In this document: one piece after another, positions 1-7,934 of the stretch
How the letters are laid out: each line of letters opens with the position of its first letter
How positions within the stretch are numbered: the stretch's first letter is position 1
DNA from: JANYJZ01 sp964523395
Lineage (GTDB): Bacteria > Bacteroidota > Ignavibacteria > UBA10030 > SZUA-254
Direction of reading: 5' to 3'
DNA: 64,000 nt
Assembly: GCA_964523395.1 (NCBI GenBank)
Contig: CAZFXS010000002.1
Coordinates: 62,001 to 126,000 of the forward strand
Position numbers and translations under genes: made by a program
The notes under the pieces: generated by a model
Seen by the model: only the letters and a program-made list of their open reading frames with translations
Database searches by the model: none
What the model was told of the DNA's origin: nothing

Positions 1-581
1 GGACCGTTTGATGCATCCGCAACGAACCCCGCCGGAAGATTCGTGAAATCACCCGTCGATCCGACACGATATTGTAATGCAACAGGCTGAATTGAATTAT
101 CGGTTGAACCGTCGATATCGCGAAGATTGTATGCAACATTGACGCCGAATTTTCCTGTGGTATTCAGATGTAACAAAATAAACGGCGCATCCGCTGTTCC
201 CGAACCCTGTAATGCAACAACAGGGTCGCCAATACCATCAAACTCCGAGACACCGCCAGTTGTAAATGTATTCGGATTGGTTTGGTTTGCATTAACATCA
301 ATAACACTGTCGCCGGAAGCAACTATTGTTTGAGGATCAACTCCTGTAGCTGCAGTGAGATTATCCCCGCGATATCCTGCAATTCCAGGTACGCCAGACC
401 AGTCATCACTTGTACTGATGAGTCCCGTATTAGTCCAATTCTGGGAAAAAGGAATTGTTTGTGGCGAGTTATCTGATGGCAGGAAAGTCCGCCCTGCTTT
501 TTTTCCTTGATAACCAAAGGAAGTAAGCGTCATAATCAGAGATAATATAATTATGACAACAAACGTAAATAATGATTTCAT
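1..581 (-). CDS. Secreted protein, N-terminal part (extracellular-nuclease-like), runs off left edge
   Basis: Reading the minus strand from the ATG at 581, the frame stays open to the window edge, giving 193 codons with no stop. It opens with a clear signal peptide (MKSLFTFVVIIILSLIMTL, followed by TSFGYQ). The mature part contains the stretches PFSQNWTNTGLI, DDWSGVPGIAGYRGD and GVDPQTI, then NANQTNPNTF and a YNLRDIDGSTDNSIQPVALQ block. From memory this layout occurs at the start of secreted proteins that carry endonuclease/exonuclease/phosphatase or lamin-tail domains further on. The diagnostic catalytic part lies outside the window, so the function is a guess, while the gene itself is well supported. 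It is transcribed divergently from ispE. Confidence 0.75.
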   Translation of the reverse strand, partial: MKSLFTFVVIIILSLIMTLTSFGYQGKKAGRTFLPSDNSPQTIPFSQNWTNTGLISTSDDWSGVPGIAGYRGDNLTAATGVDPQTIVASGDSVIDVNANQTNPNTFTTGGVSEFDGIGDPVVALQGSGTADAPFILLHLNTTGKFGVNVAYNLRDIDGSTDNSIQPVALQYRVGSTGDFTNLPAGFVADASNG

Positions 582-618
582 ACAAACGCCCCTATAGTTG
601 TGAGAAGTTTTTTCAAGC

Positions 619-632
619 CGGGAAATTTCCCG
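619..632. promoter_or_regulatory. Perfect 14-bp palindrome in the leader of the left-edge gene
   Basis: CGGGAAATTTCCCG is self-complementary over all 14 bases. It lies about 40 bp upstream of the ATG at 581 and downstream of the proposed promoter at 663-691, so it would be in the transcribed leader. It could be an operator for a dimeric repressor or a small RNA hairpin. The sequence alone does not decide. Confidence 0.4.
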
Positions 633-662
633 ATTTATCTGATTGCATCAAATTTCACTGCA

Positions 663-691
663 AAAGTATAAAAATTAGCGAGCATAGTCAA
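663..691 (-). promoter_or_regulatory. Probable promoter of the left-edge secreted-protein gene
   Basis: On the minus strand TTGACT (691-686) is followed after exactly 17 bases by TACTTT (668-663). The -10 region also reads TACTTTTG, which fits the TAnnTTTG element of Bacteroidota promoters. The predicted start of transcription is near 655, leaving a leader of about 75 bases. Confidence 0.5.
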
Positions 692-728
692 GTAAATCTT
701 TAGGAAAATAGTCTTAACCTGTTTATTC

Positions 729-757
729 TTGCAAATGGCCTTTGATTAGCTTATTAT
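729..757 (+). promoter_or_regulatory. Possible promoter of ispE
   Basis: TTGCAA (729-734) and TATTAT (752-757) are separated by 17 bases. The -10 element is only 12 bases before the ispE ATG at 770, so the mRNA would have almost no leader. This is a consensus match by eye only. Confidence 0.35.
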
Positions 758-769
758 TGTTCAATTTCG

Positions 770-1618
770 ATGACTGCCAACAGTTTAAAAGCATACGCAA
801 AGATAAATATCGGCCTCCATCTTGTCAGGAGACGATTAGACGGATATCACGACATTGAAACGATATTTCATCGTGTTCAATTATATGATGAAATACTATT
901 TGAGCCTGCGTCATCTATTGTACTTACTTGTTCCGACCCTGCCATCCCATCTGATGAAAGAAATCTTTGCATTAAAGCCGCGCTCTTATTAAAGCAGCAC
1001 TTTGGCATAACTGCGGGTGTGCATATTAAACTGAAGAAACAAATTCCCATCGGCGCAGGACTCGGTGGAGGAAGCTCTGATGCGGCAACAACATTGCTGG
1101 GCCTGGCAGATTTCTGGAATCAACAGCTTTCAACTGTTGACCTCGCCTCAATAGCACTTCAACTCGGCTCTGATGTACCATACTTTCTTAACAGCGGGAG
1201 TGCGTACGCGCTAGGACGCGGAGAGCAATTGAAATATTTTTCACTTGATGTCCCCTATTGGATCGTTCTTGTCTATCCGGACATACATATTTCAACCGCA
1301 TGGGCATACCAAAATTCTGTCCTCCAGCCAAACACTACAACCGGATCGCTTCGAAACACCGTGAGAGAGTTTATTTACGACGCAAAACGGTTTATGACAT
1401 TGGTCCGCAATGATTTTGAACCGCTCGTGCTCAGAACATATCCGGAAGTAGCAGCGGTAAAACAAGCATTATACCTGCACGGTGCCGAGTTCGCACAAAT
1501 GTCGGGAAGCGGGTCTGCTGTTTATGGTTTTTTTAGGAATAAAGCAGATGCAGACAAAGCCACGCTAACCTTTCGCCATTACACTGTTTCGATAACACCT
1601 CCGCACTTTCAGTTCTAA
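770..1618 (+). CDS. ispE: 4-diphosphocytidyl-2-C-methyl-D-erythritol kinase IspE
   Basis: This is the GHMP-family kinase that phosphorylates the 2-hydroxyl of CDP-methylerythritol in the non-mevalonate (MEP) isoprenoid pathway, in the cytoplasm. The 282-residue length is normal. The N-terminal KAYAKINIGL block carries the family's catalytic Lys (about residue 11). The ATP-binding glycine loop PIGAGLGGGSSDAA is at 93-106, the catalytic Asp is in LGSDVPYF (about 135), and the C-terminal GHMP motif is MSGSGSAVYGFF. The ATG at 770 gives the family's usual N-terminus. The TAA at 1616-1618 abuts the next open frame, so the TonB-type receptor gene downstream may be cotranscribed. Confidence 0.96.
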   Translation: MTANSLKAYAKINIGLHLVRRRLDGYHDIETIFHRVQLYDEILFEPASSIVLTCSDPAIPSDERNLCIKAALLLKQHFGITAGVHIKLKKQIPIGAGLGGGSSDAATTLLGLADFWNQQLSTVDLASIALQLGSDVPYFLNSGSAYALGRGEQLKYFSLDVPYWIVLVYPDIHISTAWAYQNSVLQPNTTTGSLRNTVREFIYDAKRFMTLVRNDFEPLVLRTYPEVAAVKQALYLHGAEFAQMSGSGSAVYGFFRNKADADKATLTFRHYTVSITPPHFQF

Positions 1619-1690
1619 GTGATTGCTATTCCTATCACTTTTCTCTATATTTTTGAAAATGTTGTCCACTTTATAATACTATTCCGGCAA

Positions 1691-3643
1691 GTGTTTCTCC
1701 GATTCGTCGTTACATTCGCTTTTCTCTTTCTTTGCGTAAAGGTTCCGGCGCAGGTTCAATCTCAACAGCCCGACTCGACTGAAACCGTCATCTCCGATAC
1801 AGTAAAATCTCCGTTGATTCCGATCCCTCTTGTTGGTTCCGTTGACAGGGAATTACCGGCGGCAAATGTTATTCATGACTCCGACTTGCAATTCTTCGAC
1901 TACCGTTCATTAACCGATATTATCTCTACACTTCCGGGAACGTTTGTGAGAGATCTTGGCACTCCGGGGCTAAGCACAGGACTGACACTTAACGGTATAA
2001 CACAAAACTCGATTGCGTTCCTCAGCGACGGCATTCTTTTGAATGAACCGATGACCGGCGTTTTTAATCTTGCCTTATATCCGACGGAACAAATTGAGCG
2101 GATAGAAATCATTCCAATGACGCGCGCGTTTTTGTACGCCAACAACAGCACCGGAGGTGCAATTAATCTTGTTTCAAAAAGCAAAAGAGCGATTCATCCG
2201 CAATCGAGAATACGGTACAGCGAATCGGCACATGGATACGGATTCATCGACGGCATGGTAAGTCAGGACATTATTCGCGGGCTTAATGTTACCGCAGGAT
2301 TACAGCATACAACGTACGACGGACGTTTTCCAAACTCCGACTACGATGCCTGGAATGCACGCTTCAAATTGCGTTACAATATCAGCAACGCGGTAAATAT
2401 CTTTGCGTCGGAAATGTACAACTCGACTCAACAGGGATTAAACGGCGGAATAAGCTCCGTTACACCAGACTCATTACGTTTCGAAGAGCGACAGGCAACT
2501 GTCAACAATACAGATTCTTACGAGAAGCTTACCCGCCACGACCTTCAACTCGGTGCTGCAGTGCGGCCTGATTTTGATTCGAACGGCGTGAATACATTAA
2601 CATTGTATCTCTCCACAAATCTGCGGGAGTATCGTGACGAAGAGAACCGGCCGCTCTCCAACGGCATTTACGGCAAAGAGGATCATCGCTCACAATGGTA
2701 TGGTGTACGGTTCATGCATGAGAGAACGATTGGCAAGCATTCATTGGATATCGGAGCTGAGGTGCAATCGAGGGCGGTGATTGCGAGCCCTTACACTGGA
2801 CAACAACGGGAAACTCAAACAGGCATTTGGGGCCTTGCATCGATTCATCCCTCGGAAGCATTCACTTTGTCAGGATACTTGAGATATGATAACTATTTAG
2901 CACAAAATTTATTTTCATGGGGGACGGATATTACATATACCGTTGGGAACGAGTTAGAGTTTTTCGGAGGACATTCACAATCTTTCAGATATCCTTCGTT
3001 TGAAGAAATAATTTCCTTCGTTACACTTGAAACCTCATTTGGTTCTGTGAGAAAATCAGAACACTACAGTTTGACTGAATTAGGAATAAGATTTCTCAAA
3101 TCTTCCTCCGCTATTTTTGAATTCACAGTCTTCCAACGAACTAATCAAGAACTTTATGGATTTGGAGGTTTTCTTGCTTCCTTGCAAAACATTACAAAGC
3201 AAACTCTCTACGGAGTTAATGGGAAAGTAAACGTTAGATACGGATGGCTTACAACAGAGTCAAACATCCAATATCTAAGTTTTAACCCACACGTCATCAA
3301 TGAGATATTGTTTCAATTTCTTCCAAAATGGAATATTAGTGGTGGTGTTTATTTTCGTGATAAACTTATCAACAGCCATCTTGAACTCAAAACAGGTTTC
3401 CGTTGGAAGTACTTCACTGGGTATAAAGGTGAACAATTTGATGGCCAATCTCTCCTTTACTTTCAAGGTGAACATATCGGCGATGCCGCAATTCTCGACT
3501 ACATCCTCATCGCCCACCTCGGCGACGCGTACATCCATTTCATCTGGGAAAATCTCCTCAACCGTAAATACATCACCACCGATTTCTACCCGATGCCCGA
3601 CAGGGCGATTCGGTTTGGGGTAAGCTGGGATTTTTTGGATTAG
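1691..3643 (+). CDS. TonB-dependent receptor (plug domain plus outer-membrane barrel)
   Basis: An outer-membrane receptor or transporter of the TonB-dependent class. The open frame starts with a GTG at 1619, but the in-frame GTG at 1691 gives a textbook signal peptide (MFLRFVVTFAFLFLCVKVPAQ), so I prefer that start (650 residues). A plug domain follows: DIISTLPGTFVRDLGTPGL, then LSDGILLNEPM and IERIEIIPM, ending near NNSTGGAINLVSK. The rest is a barrel of alternating aromatic and polar strands ending in FGVSWDFLD with a terminal aromatic pattern. There is no carboxypeptidase-like N-terminal extension of the SusC type, and no SusD neighbour. The substrate cannot be read from the sequence. Confidence 0.85.
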   Translation: MFLRFVVTFAFLFLCVKVPAQVQSQQPDSTETVISDTVKSPLIPIPLVGSVDRELPAANVIHDSDLQFFDYRSLTDIISTLPGTFVRDLGTPGLSTGLTLNGITQNSIAFLSDGILLNEPMTGVFNLALYPTEQIERIEIIPMTRAFLYANNSTGGAINLVSKSKRAIHPQSRIRYSESAHGYGFIDGMVSQDIIRGLNVTAGLQHTTYDGRFPNSDYDAWNARFKLRYNISNAVNIFASEMYNSTQQGLNGGISSVTPDSLRFEERQATVNNTDSYEKLTRHDLQLGAAVRPDFDSNGVNTLTLYLSTNLREYRDEENRPLSNGIYGKEDHRSQWYGVRFMHERTIGKHSLDIGAEVQSRAVIASPYTGQQRETQTGIWGLASIHPSEAFTLSGYLRYDNYLAQNLFSWGTDITYTVGNELEFFGGHSQSFRYPSFEEIISFVTLETSFGSVRKSEHYSLTELGIRFLKSSSAIFEFTVFQRTNQELYGFGGFLASLQNITKQTLYGVNGKVNVRYGWLTTESNIQYLSFNPHVINEILFQFLPKWNISGGVYFRDKLINSHLELKTGFRWKYFTGYKGEQFDGQSLLYFQGEHIGDAAILDYILIAHLGDAYIHFIWENLLNRKYITTDFYPMPDRAIRFGVSWDFLD

Positions 3644-3649
3644 GATCAA

Positions 3650-3679
3650 GTAAAAAGTCAAAAGGAAAAAGTAAAAAGA
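3650..3679. repeat. A-rich low-complexity tract, related to one at 51904-51940
   Basis: The purine-rich stretch is built from AAAAAGTCAAAAGG and AAAAAGTAAAAAG units. A very similar tract lies at 51904-51940 between atpG and atpA. Tracts of this kind are dispersed between genes in this group of bacteria. No coding content is seen. Confidence 0.45.
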
Positions 3680-3782
3680 TTTGTTTCAGGTAGTAAGCTT
3701 CATGTTTCAGGATTTAGAATTTTTTTTGAGACTCAAGTGTCGATATTTAATAATTTTTACTCATTATCATCGCAAGGGTATT

Positions 3783-6023
3783 ATGAATCGGTCACTATAT
3801 TGTACCTTCATAGTTGTATTATTCAGTCTCCTGCTCTGTTCTGTACCGGGAGTTGCGCAGGAAGATTCTAAAAACAAAGCGCTTGAAGCGTCTTTTGACG
3901 TTTCCTTAAATCCCGACTCCCTCCGCTCCTGGATGAAAATATTGTCGGCACATCCGCATCATACCGGGTCTGCATACGGAAAGCAGAACGCCGAATTTAT
4001 CGCGTCACGGTTCAAGTCGTGGGGATACGACACAAAGATAGAGGAATTCTATGTCCTTTTTCCCACTCCCAAGTCACGGTTGCTGGAAATGACAAGCCCG
4101 ACACCGTTCACCGCCAAGCTTGCCGAACCCGCACTGAAAGAAGACGGAACATCGGGGCAATCGGATGAACAGCTTCCGACATACAACGCGTACTCCATAG
4201 ACGGCGATGTCACCGGACAATTAGTCTATGTCAATTATGGTGTTCCAAAGGATTACGAAGAGCTCGAACGTCGCGGCATTGATGTGAAAGGAAAAATCGT
4301 GATCGCCCGCTACGGCGGTTCGTGGCGCGGGATTAAACCGAAAGTCGCCGCTGAACATGGCGCCGTGGGCTGTATTATTTATTCTGATCCGCGGGACGAC
4401 GGATATTTTCAGGGTGACGTCTACCCGAAAGGCGCGTACCGCAACGAGTGGGGTGCGCAGCGCGGCTCTGTGGCCGATATGCCGGTACACTCAGGCGACC
4501 CCCTTACGCCGTTTATCGGCGCAACAAAAGACGCGAAACGGATTCCAATTAAAGAAGCGGAAACCCTGACAAAAATTCCCGTCCTGCCGATTTCCTACAG
4601 CGACGCTCTTCCTCTGTTAAAAGCAATAGAAGGCCCTGTCGTACCGGACGACTGGAAGGGCGCACTGCCAATGACGTATCATTTCGGTCCCGGCCCAGCT
4701 ACCGTTCATTTAAAAGTGGAATTCAACTGGGGCATCAAACCTGTATACGACGTCATCGCGCAGGTCAAAGGAAGCGAGTATCCCGATCAATGGATTATCC
4801 GCGGCAACCATCACGATGCGTGGGTCAACGGCGCGGATGACCCGATCAGCGGACAGGTCGCGATGATGGAAGAAGCACGCGGGCTTGGTCAGCTCATCAA
4901 AAACGGATGGAAACCAAAACGCACAATTATCTATGCCGCATGGGATGGCGAAGAGCAGGGTCTCCTCGGCTCTACCGAATGGGTGGAAACGCATGCGGAC
5001 GCTCTGAAGCAAAAGGCCGTCATCTATATTAATTCCGATTCGAATGGCCGAGGGTTTTTCTATGCCGGCGGATCGCATACTCTGGAAAAATTTGTCAATA
5101 CGGTTGCCAGGGATGTTACCGATCCACAGACCGGCGTCACGGTTGAGAAACGGTCACGCGCTTCAAACTTAACGTTCGGTTCGCCTGAAGAACGACAAGA
5201 AGCAAAAGACAGGAGTGACCTGCGGATTTATCCCATGGGCTCTGGATCCGATTATACGCCTTTCCTGCAGCATCTCGGCATTGCCTCGCTGAACATTGGT
5301 TACGGCGGTGAAGATGGCGGCGGTTCGTACCACTCGATTTATGACTCCTTTGATCATTACACCAGATTCGGAGATCCAAAATTTGAATACGGCGTAACGC
5401 TCGCAAAAACCGGTGGCCGAATAGTGATGCGACTGGCCGACGCCAATTTGCTTCCTTTTGAGTTCACGAACTTTACGGAAACTGTCGGGAAGTTTGTAAA
5501 AGAGGTCGTAAAACTTTCCGATGACATGCGTGAAGAAACAGAAATAACTAACAAGTTAATTACTGAAAATTCTTTCAAGCTTGCCGCAGATCCGAAAGAA
5601 ACATACATTATACCGGCGGTGAAAGAACCGGTTCCGTTTCTGAACTTCGCACCGCTGCAGAATTCTCTTGCAACGCTTCGGCAAGCCGCAAAGGAGTATG
5701 AGAATGCCGTCACGCAGATGAACACATCCGGGAAAACGCTTTCCTCCTCATCCAAAAAGTCGCTTGACGAAATCCTGTACCGCACGGAACGCGCGCTGAC
5801 AGTCGAGAAAGGCCTTCCGCGCCGTCCCTGGTTTATTCATCATATTTATGCACCAGGATTTTACACGGGCTATGGCGTCAAAACATTACCAGGTATACGG
5901 GAGGCGATTGAACAACGGAACTGGAATGAAGCTGAAGATCAGATTAAAATTACTGCCGGTGTGATTGAGAGGTTTACGAAAGAGATAGGAAAAGCAACAG
6001 AGATTGTGAACAAGGCGAATTAA
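3783..6023 (+). CDS. Secreted M28 peptidase (glutamate carboxypeptidase II-like)
   Basis: A zinc-dependent exopeptidase of the PSMA/transferrin-receptor-like branch of family M28. I start it at the ATG at 3783 because it opens a signal peptide (MNRSLYCTFIVVLFSLLLC), giving 746 residues. A PA (protease-associated) domain precedes and interrupts the catalytic domain. Zinc ligands by family position are the His and Asp in GNHHDAWVNGADDPISG, the Glu pair in AAWDGEEQGLLGS, the Asp in YINSDSNGRGF and the His in YHSIYDSFDHY. The C-terminal region (about 590-746) matches the transferrin-receptor-like dimerisation domain. It probably trims peptides or acidic C-terminal residues outside the cytoplasm. 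Confidence 0.93.
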   Translation: MNRSLYCTFIVVLFSLLLCSVPGVAQEDSKNKALEASFDVSLNPDSLRSWMKILSAHPHHTGSAYGKQNAEFIASRFKSWGYDTKIEEFYVLFPTPKSRLLEMTSPTPFTAKLAEPALKEDGTSGQSDEQLPTYNAYSIDGDVTGQLVYVNYGVPKDYEELERRGIDVKGKIVIARYGGSWRGIKPKVAAEHGAVGCIIYSDPRDDGYFQGDVYPKGAYRNEWGAQRGSVADMPVHSGDPLTPFIGATKDAKRIPIKEAETLTKIPVLPISYSDALPLLKAIEGPVVPDDWKGALPMTYHFGPGPATVHLKVEFNWGIKPVYDVIAQVKGSEYPDQWIIRGNHHDAWVNGADDPISGQVAMMEEARGLGQLIKNGWKPKRTIIYAAWDGEEQGLLGSTEWVETHADALKQKAVIYINSDSNGRGFFYAGGSHTLEKFVNTVARDVTDPQTGVTVEKRSRASNLTFGSPEERQEAKDRSDLRIYPMGSGSDYTPFLQHLGIASLNIGYGGEDGGGSYHSIYDSFDHYTRFGDPKFEYGVTLAKTGGRIVMRLADANLLPFEFTNFTETVGKFVKEVVKLSDDMREETEITNKLITENSFKLAADPKETYIIPAVKEPVPFLNFAPLQNSLATLRQAAKEYENAVTQMNTSGKTLSSSSKKSLDEILYRTERALTVEKGLPRRPWFIHHIYAPGFYTGYGVKTLPGIREAIEQRNWNEAEDQIKITAGVIERFTKEIGKATEIVNKAN

Positions 6024-6030
6024 GATGTAA

Positions 6031-6073
6031 GATGATGAGATTTTGAGTATGTGAGATTATGAGTATTTGAGAT
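6031..6073. repeat. Short low-complexity GAGAT/GAGTAT repeat
   Basis: Imperfect units of GATGAGATTTTGAGTAT and GTGAGATTATGAGTAT follow the stop codon of the M28 peptidase gene. The tract lacks a stem and a long open frame, and no function can be assigned. Confidence 0.4.
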
Positions 6074-6105
6074 GGGTAACAGAGCGTAAACTAAAAATGT
6101 AATTT

Positions 6106-7089
6106 GTGAAGAAATACACACTAAAAAAACCTACAGGCGACCTTCAGATAGTTCACCCGCAGCGGTTTAAGGTTGATTACAAAAATGAACTGAACCCGGC
6201 ACAGTATCAGGCGGCAACATCTGTCAACGGCCCTCACCTCATTATTGCCGGAGCGGGCACGGGAAAAACCCGCACCATTGTTTACCGAGTATCATATCTC
6301 GTTGAACTGGGCGTAAAACCAGAGCATATTTTGCTGCTGACGTTCACCAGAAAAGCCGCGCAGGAAATGCTTCGCCGCGCCGCCATCCTGCTCGATCACC
6401 GCTGCGAAAAAGTTTCCGGCGGCACATTTCACTCGTTTGCCAACGCGGAACTACGCAAGCATGCAGCGCTTCTCGGATACGAAACAAGTTTTACAATTCT
6501 TGATCAGGGTGATGCTGAAGATGTCATTAACCTCATCCGCACAAGGTTAAAGCTCGACACAAAAGAGCGACGTTTTCCCAAGAAAGAAACATTATATGAC
6601 CTTTACAGCAGATCGATCGATACGGTAACGCCTTTGGCGTATATTCTTGCCGTAGATTACCCGCACTACGCAGACCTGGAAGAAGATATCAGAAAAGTAC
6701 ATATTGCATACCAGGACTATAAGCACGCGCACAATCTAATGGATTACGATGACCTGCTGGTAAATCTTCTGAAACTCATCATGGAACACGAGCCGGTACG
6801 TGATACGCTTGCCGCACGGTACAAATATATTATGGTCGACGAATACCAGGATACCAACAAGATTCAGGCAGGCATCGTGAAACTTCTCGCCGCAAAGCAC
6901 CGCAATCTTATGGTTGTCGGCGATGATGCGCAGTCGATTTATTCATTCCGCGGCGCTACAATACGGAATATTCTCGAGTTTGAAGAAGAGTTTCAGGATT
7001 GCAACGTTATTAAGCTGGAAGAAAATTACCGTAGCACACAGGCAATTCTTAATGTCGCAAATGAAATTTTACGGAGAGCACTCGACTAA
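6106..7089 (+). CDS. UvrD/PcrA-type DNA helicase, N-terminal half (split gene)
   Basis: Superfamily 1A helicase domains 1A and 1B. Visible motifs in order: Q-motif region LNPAQYQAA, Walker A AGAGTGKT (about residue 50), motif Ia LLLTFTRKAAQEM, Walker B MVDEYQDTN, motif III GDDAQSIYSFRG and motif IV EENYRSTQ. The protein stops at residue 327 directly after NVANEILRRA, whereas UvrD/PcrA proteins normally run to about 650-750 residues with domains 2B and 2A. The missing part is encoded at 7935-8957, after an intervening lipoprotein gene. Together the fragments total 667 residues, close to full length. GTG start. Either a broken gene or a two-piece helicase. Confidence 0.9.
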   Translation: MKKYTLKKPTGDLQIVHPQRFKVDYKNELNPAQYQAATSVNGPHLIIAGAGTGKTRTIVYRVSYLVELGVKPEHILLLTFTRKAAQEMLRRAAILLDHRCEKVSGGTFHSFANAELRKHAALLGYETSFTILDQGDAEDVINLIRTRLKLDTKERRFPKKETLYDLYSRSIDTVTPLAYILAVDYPHYADLEEDIRKVHIAYQDYKHAHNLMDYDDLLVNLLKLIMEHEPVRDTLAARYKYIMVDEYQDTNKIQAGIVKLLAAKHRNLMVVGDDAQSIYSFRGATIRNILEFEEEFQDCNVIKLEENYRSTQAILNVANEILRRALD

Positions 7090-7143
7090 TAAGAAATGGA
7101 TGTGATTAATATTCCTTACAACAATCATCAGATCGGAAGTGTC

Positions 7144-7929
7144 ATGACAAAAACTTTTATTACTGCGATCTCTCTTATCACGCTTGCACTGTTGTTTGCC
7201 GGCTGTCCGGCGACAAAAGAAACGGCCAAAGAAGAAGCTCCTCCCCCACCGCCAACTCTTGAGAAGAAACCTGTTGCGGCTGACCTTACGCTTACTGTCG
7301 CCAGCATCAACTTGTCTTCTGTTGCAAAACGGATTGAGAAGAAAGACATTGAAAATCTCGCGGCAATCTTAAAAAAGGAAAAAGCGGATATTGTTACCGT
7401 ACAGGGAATCAGCCGGTATCCCGGACTTTCGACCCGCATCGATGTAGTTGACGAAATCGCAAAAGCAATGGAGATGCGAAGTGCCTTCGGAGAATCAATG
7501 ACACTTTCCGGAAGACAGACCGGGAACGCAGTATTCAGTGCGTATCCGATACGATCGAATGATAACCTGCACTACCAGGGAATCAGCTCAGTAAATTCTG
7601 AATCCGCTCTTCAAGTCGTCATCGATGGCGGGTCGCGGGATATTGTTGTTGTCAGCACATTGCTTCCGGAACAAGCGTCTGCGAATGATATCTCGAAGTG
7701 CGTATCATCTCTTACCTCCATACCCCGCGCATATGATGGCAATCCGGTTATTATTACCGGCAATACCCCCCCGCCAAAATCCGAAGTATTTAAGACAGAA
7801 CAAGTATCGCGCAACGGCACACATCGCATCTGGTACACTGCCGAAGGATTAAAACCTGCTTCGACAACCTCGACAGAAAGCGAACTTGGAACTATCATGC
7901 TGACACAGTTTGGCGTATACCGCAAATAA
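7144..7929 (+). CDS. Lipoprotein with degenerate endonuclease/exonuclease/phosphatase-like fold
   Basis: The frame is open from 7096, but the ATG at 7144 gives a lipoprotein signal, MTKTFITAISLITLALLFAGC, with a lipobox ending at Cys21. A linker with PPPPP follows. The body has the sequence rhythm of the EEP superfamily: VASINLSS near the start, an LKKEKADIVTVQGISR block where catalytic family members have LQE, a GRQTGNAVFSAYPI block and an IVVVSTLLP strand. The catalytic Glu is Gly here and the GDFN-type motif is replaced by TGNTPPP, so enzymatic activity looks lost. It sits exactly between the two halves of a helicase gene, with no transposase nearby. Export to the envelope makes a role in helicase function unlikely. 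Confidence 0.75.
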   Translation: MTKTFITAISLITLALLFAGCPATKETAKEEAPPPPPTLEKKPVAADLTLTVASINLSSVAKRIEKKDIENLAAILKKEKADIVTVQGISRYPGLSTRIDVVDEIAKAMEMRSAFGESMTLSGRQTGNAVFSAYPIRSNDNLHYQGISSVNSESALQVVIDGGSRDIVVVSTLLPEQASANDISKCVSSLTSIPRAYDGNPVIITGNTPPPKSEVFKTEQVSRNGTHRIWYTAEGLKPASTTSTESELGTIMLTQFGVYRK

Positions 7930-7934
7930 CAACA

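Noticed and set aside
5357..5785. 142-codon minus-strand ORF inside the M28 peptidase gene
   Set aside because: Lies fully inside the conserved catalytic and dimerisation domains on the other strand.
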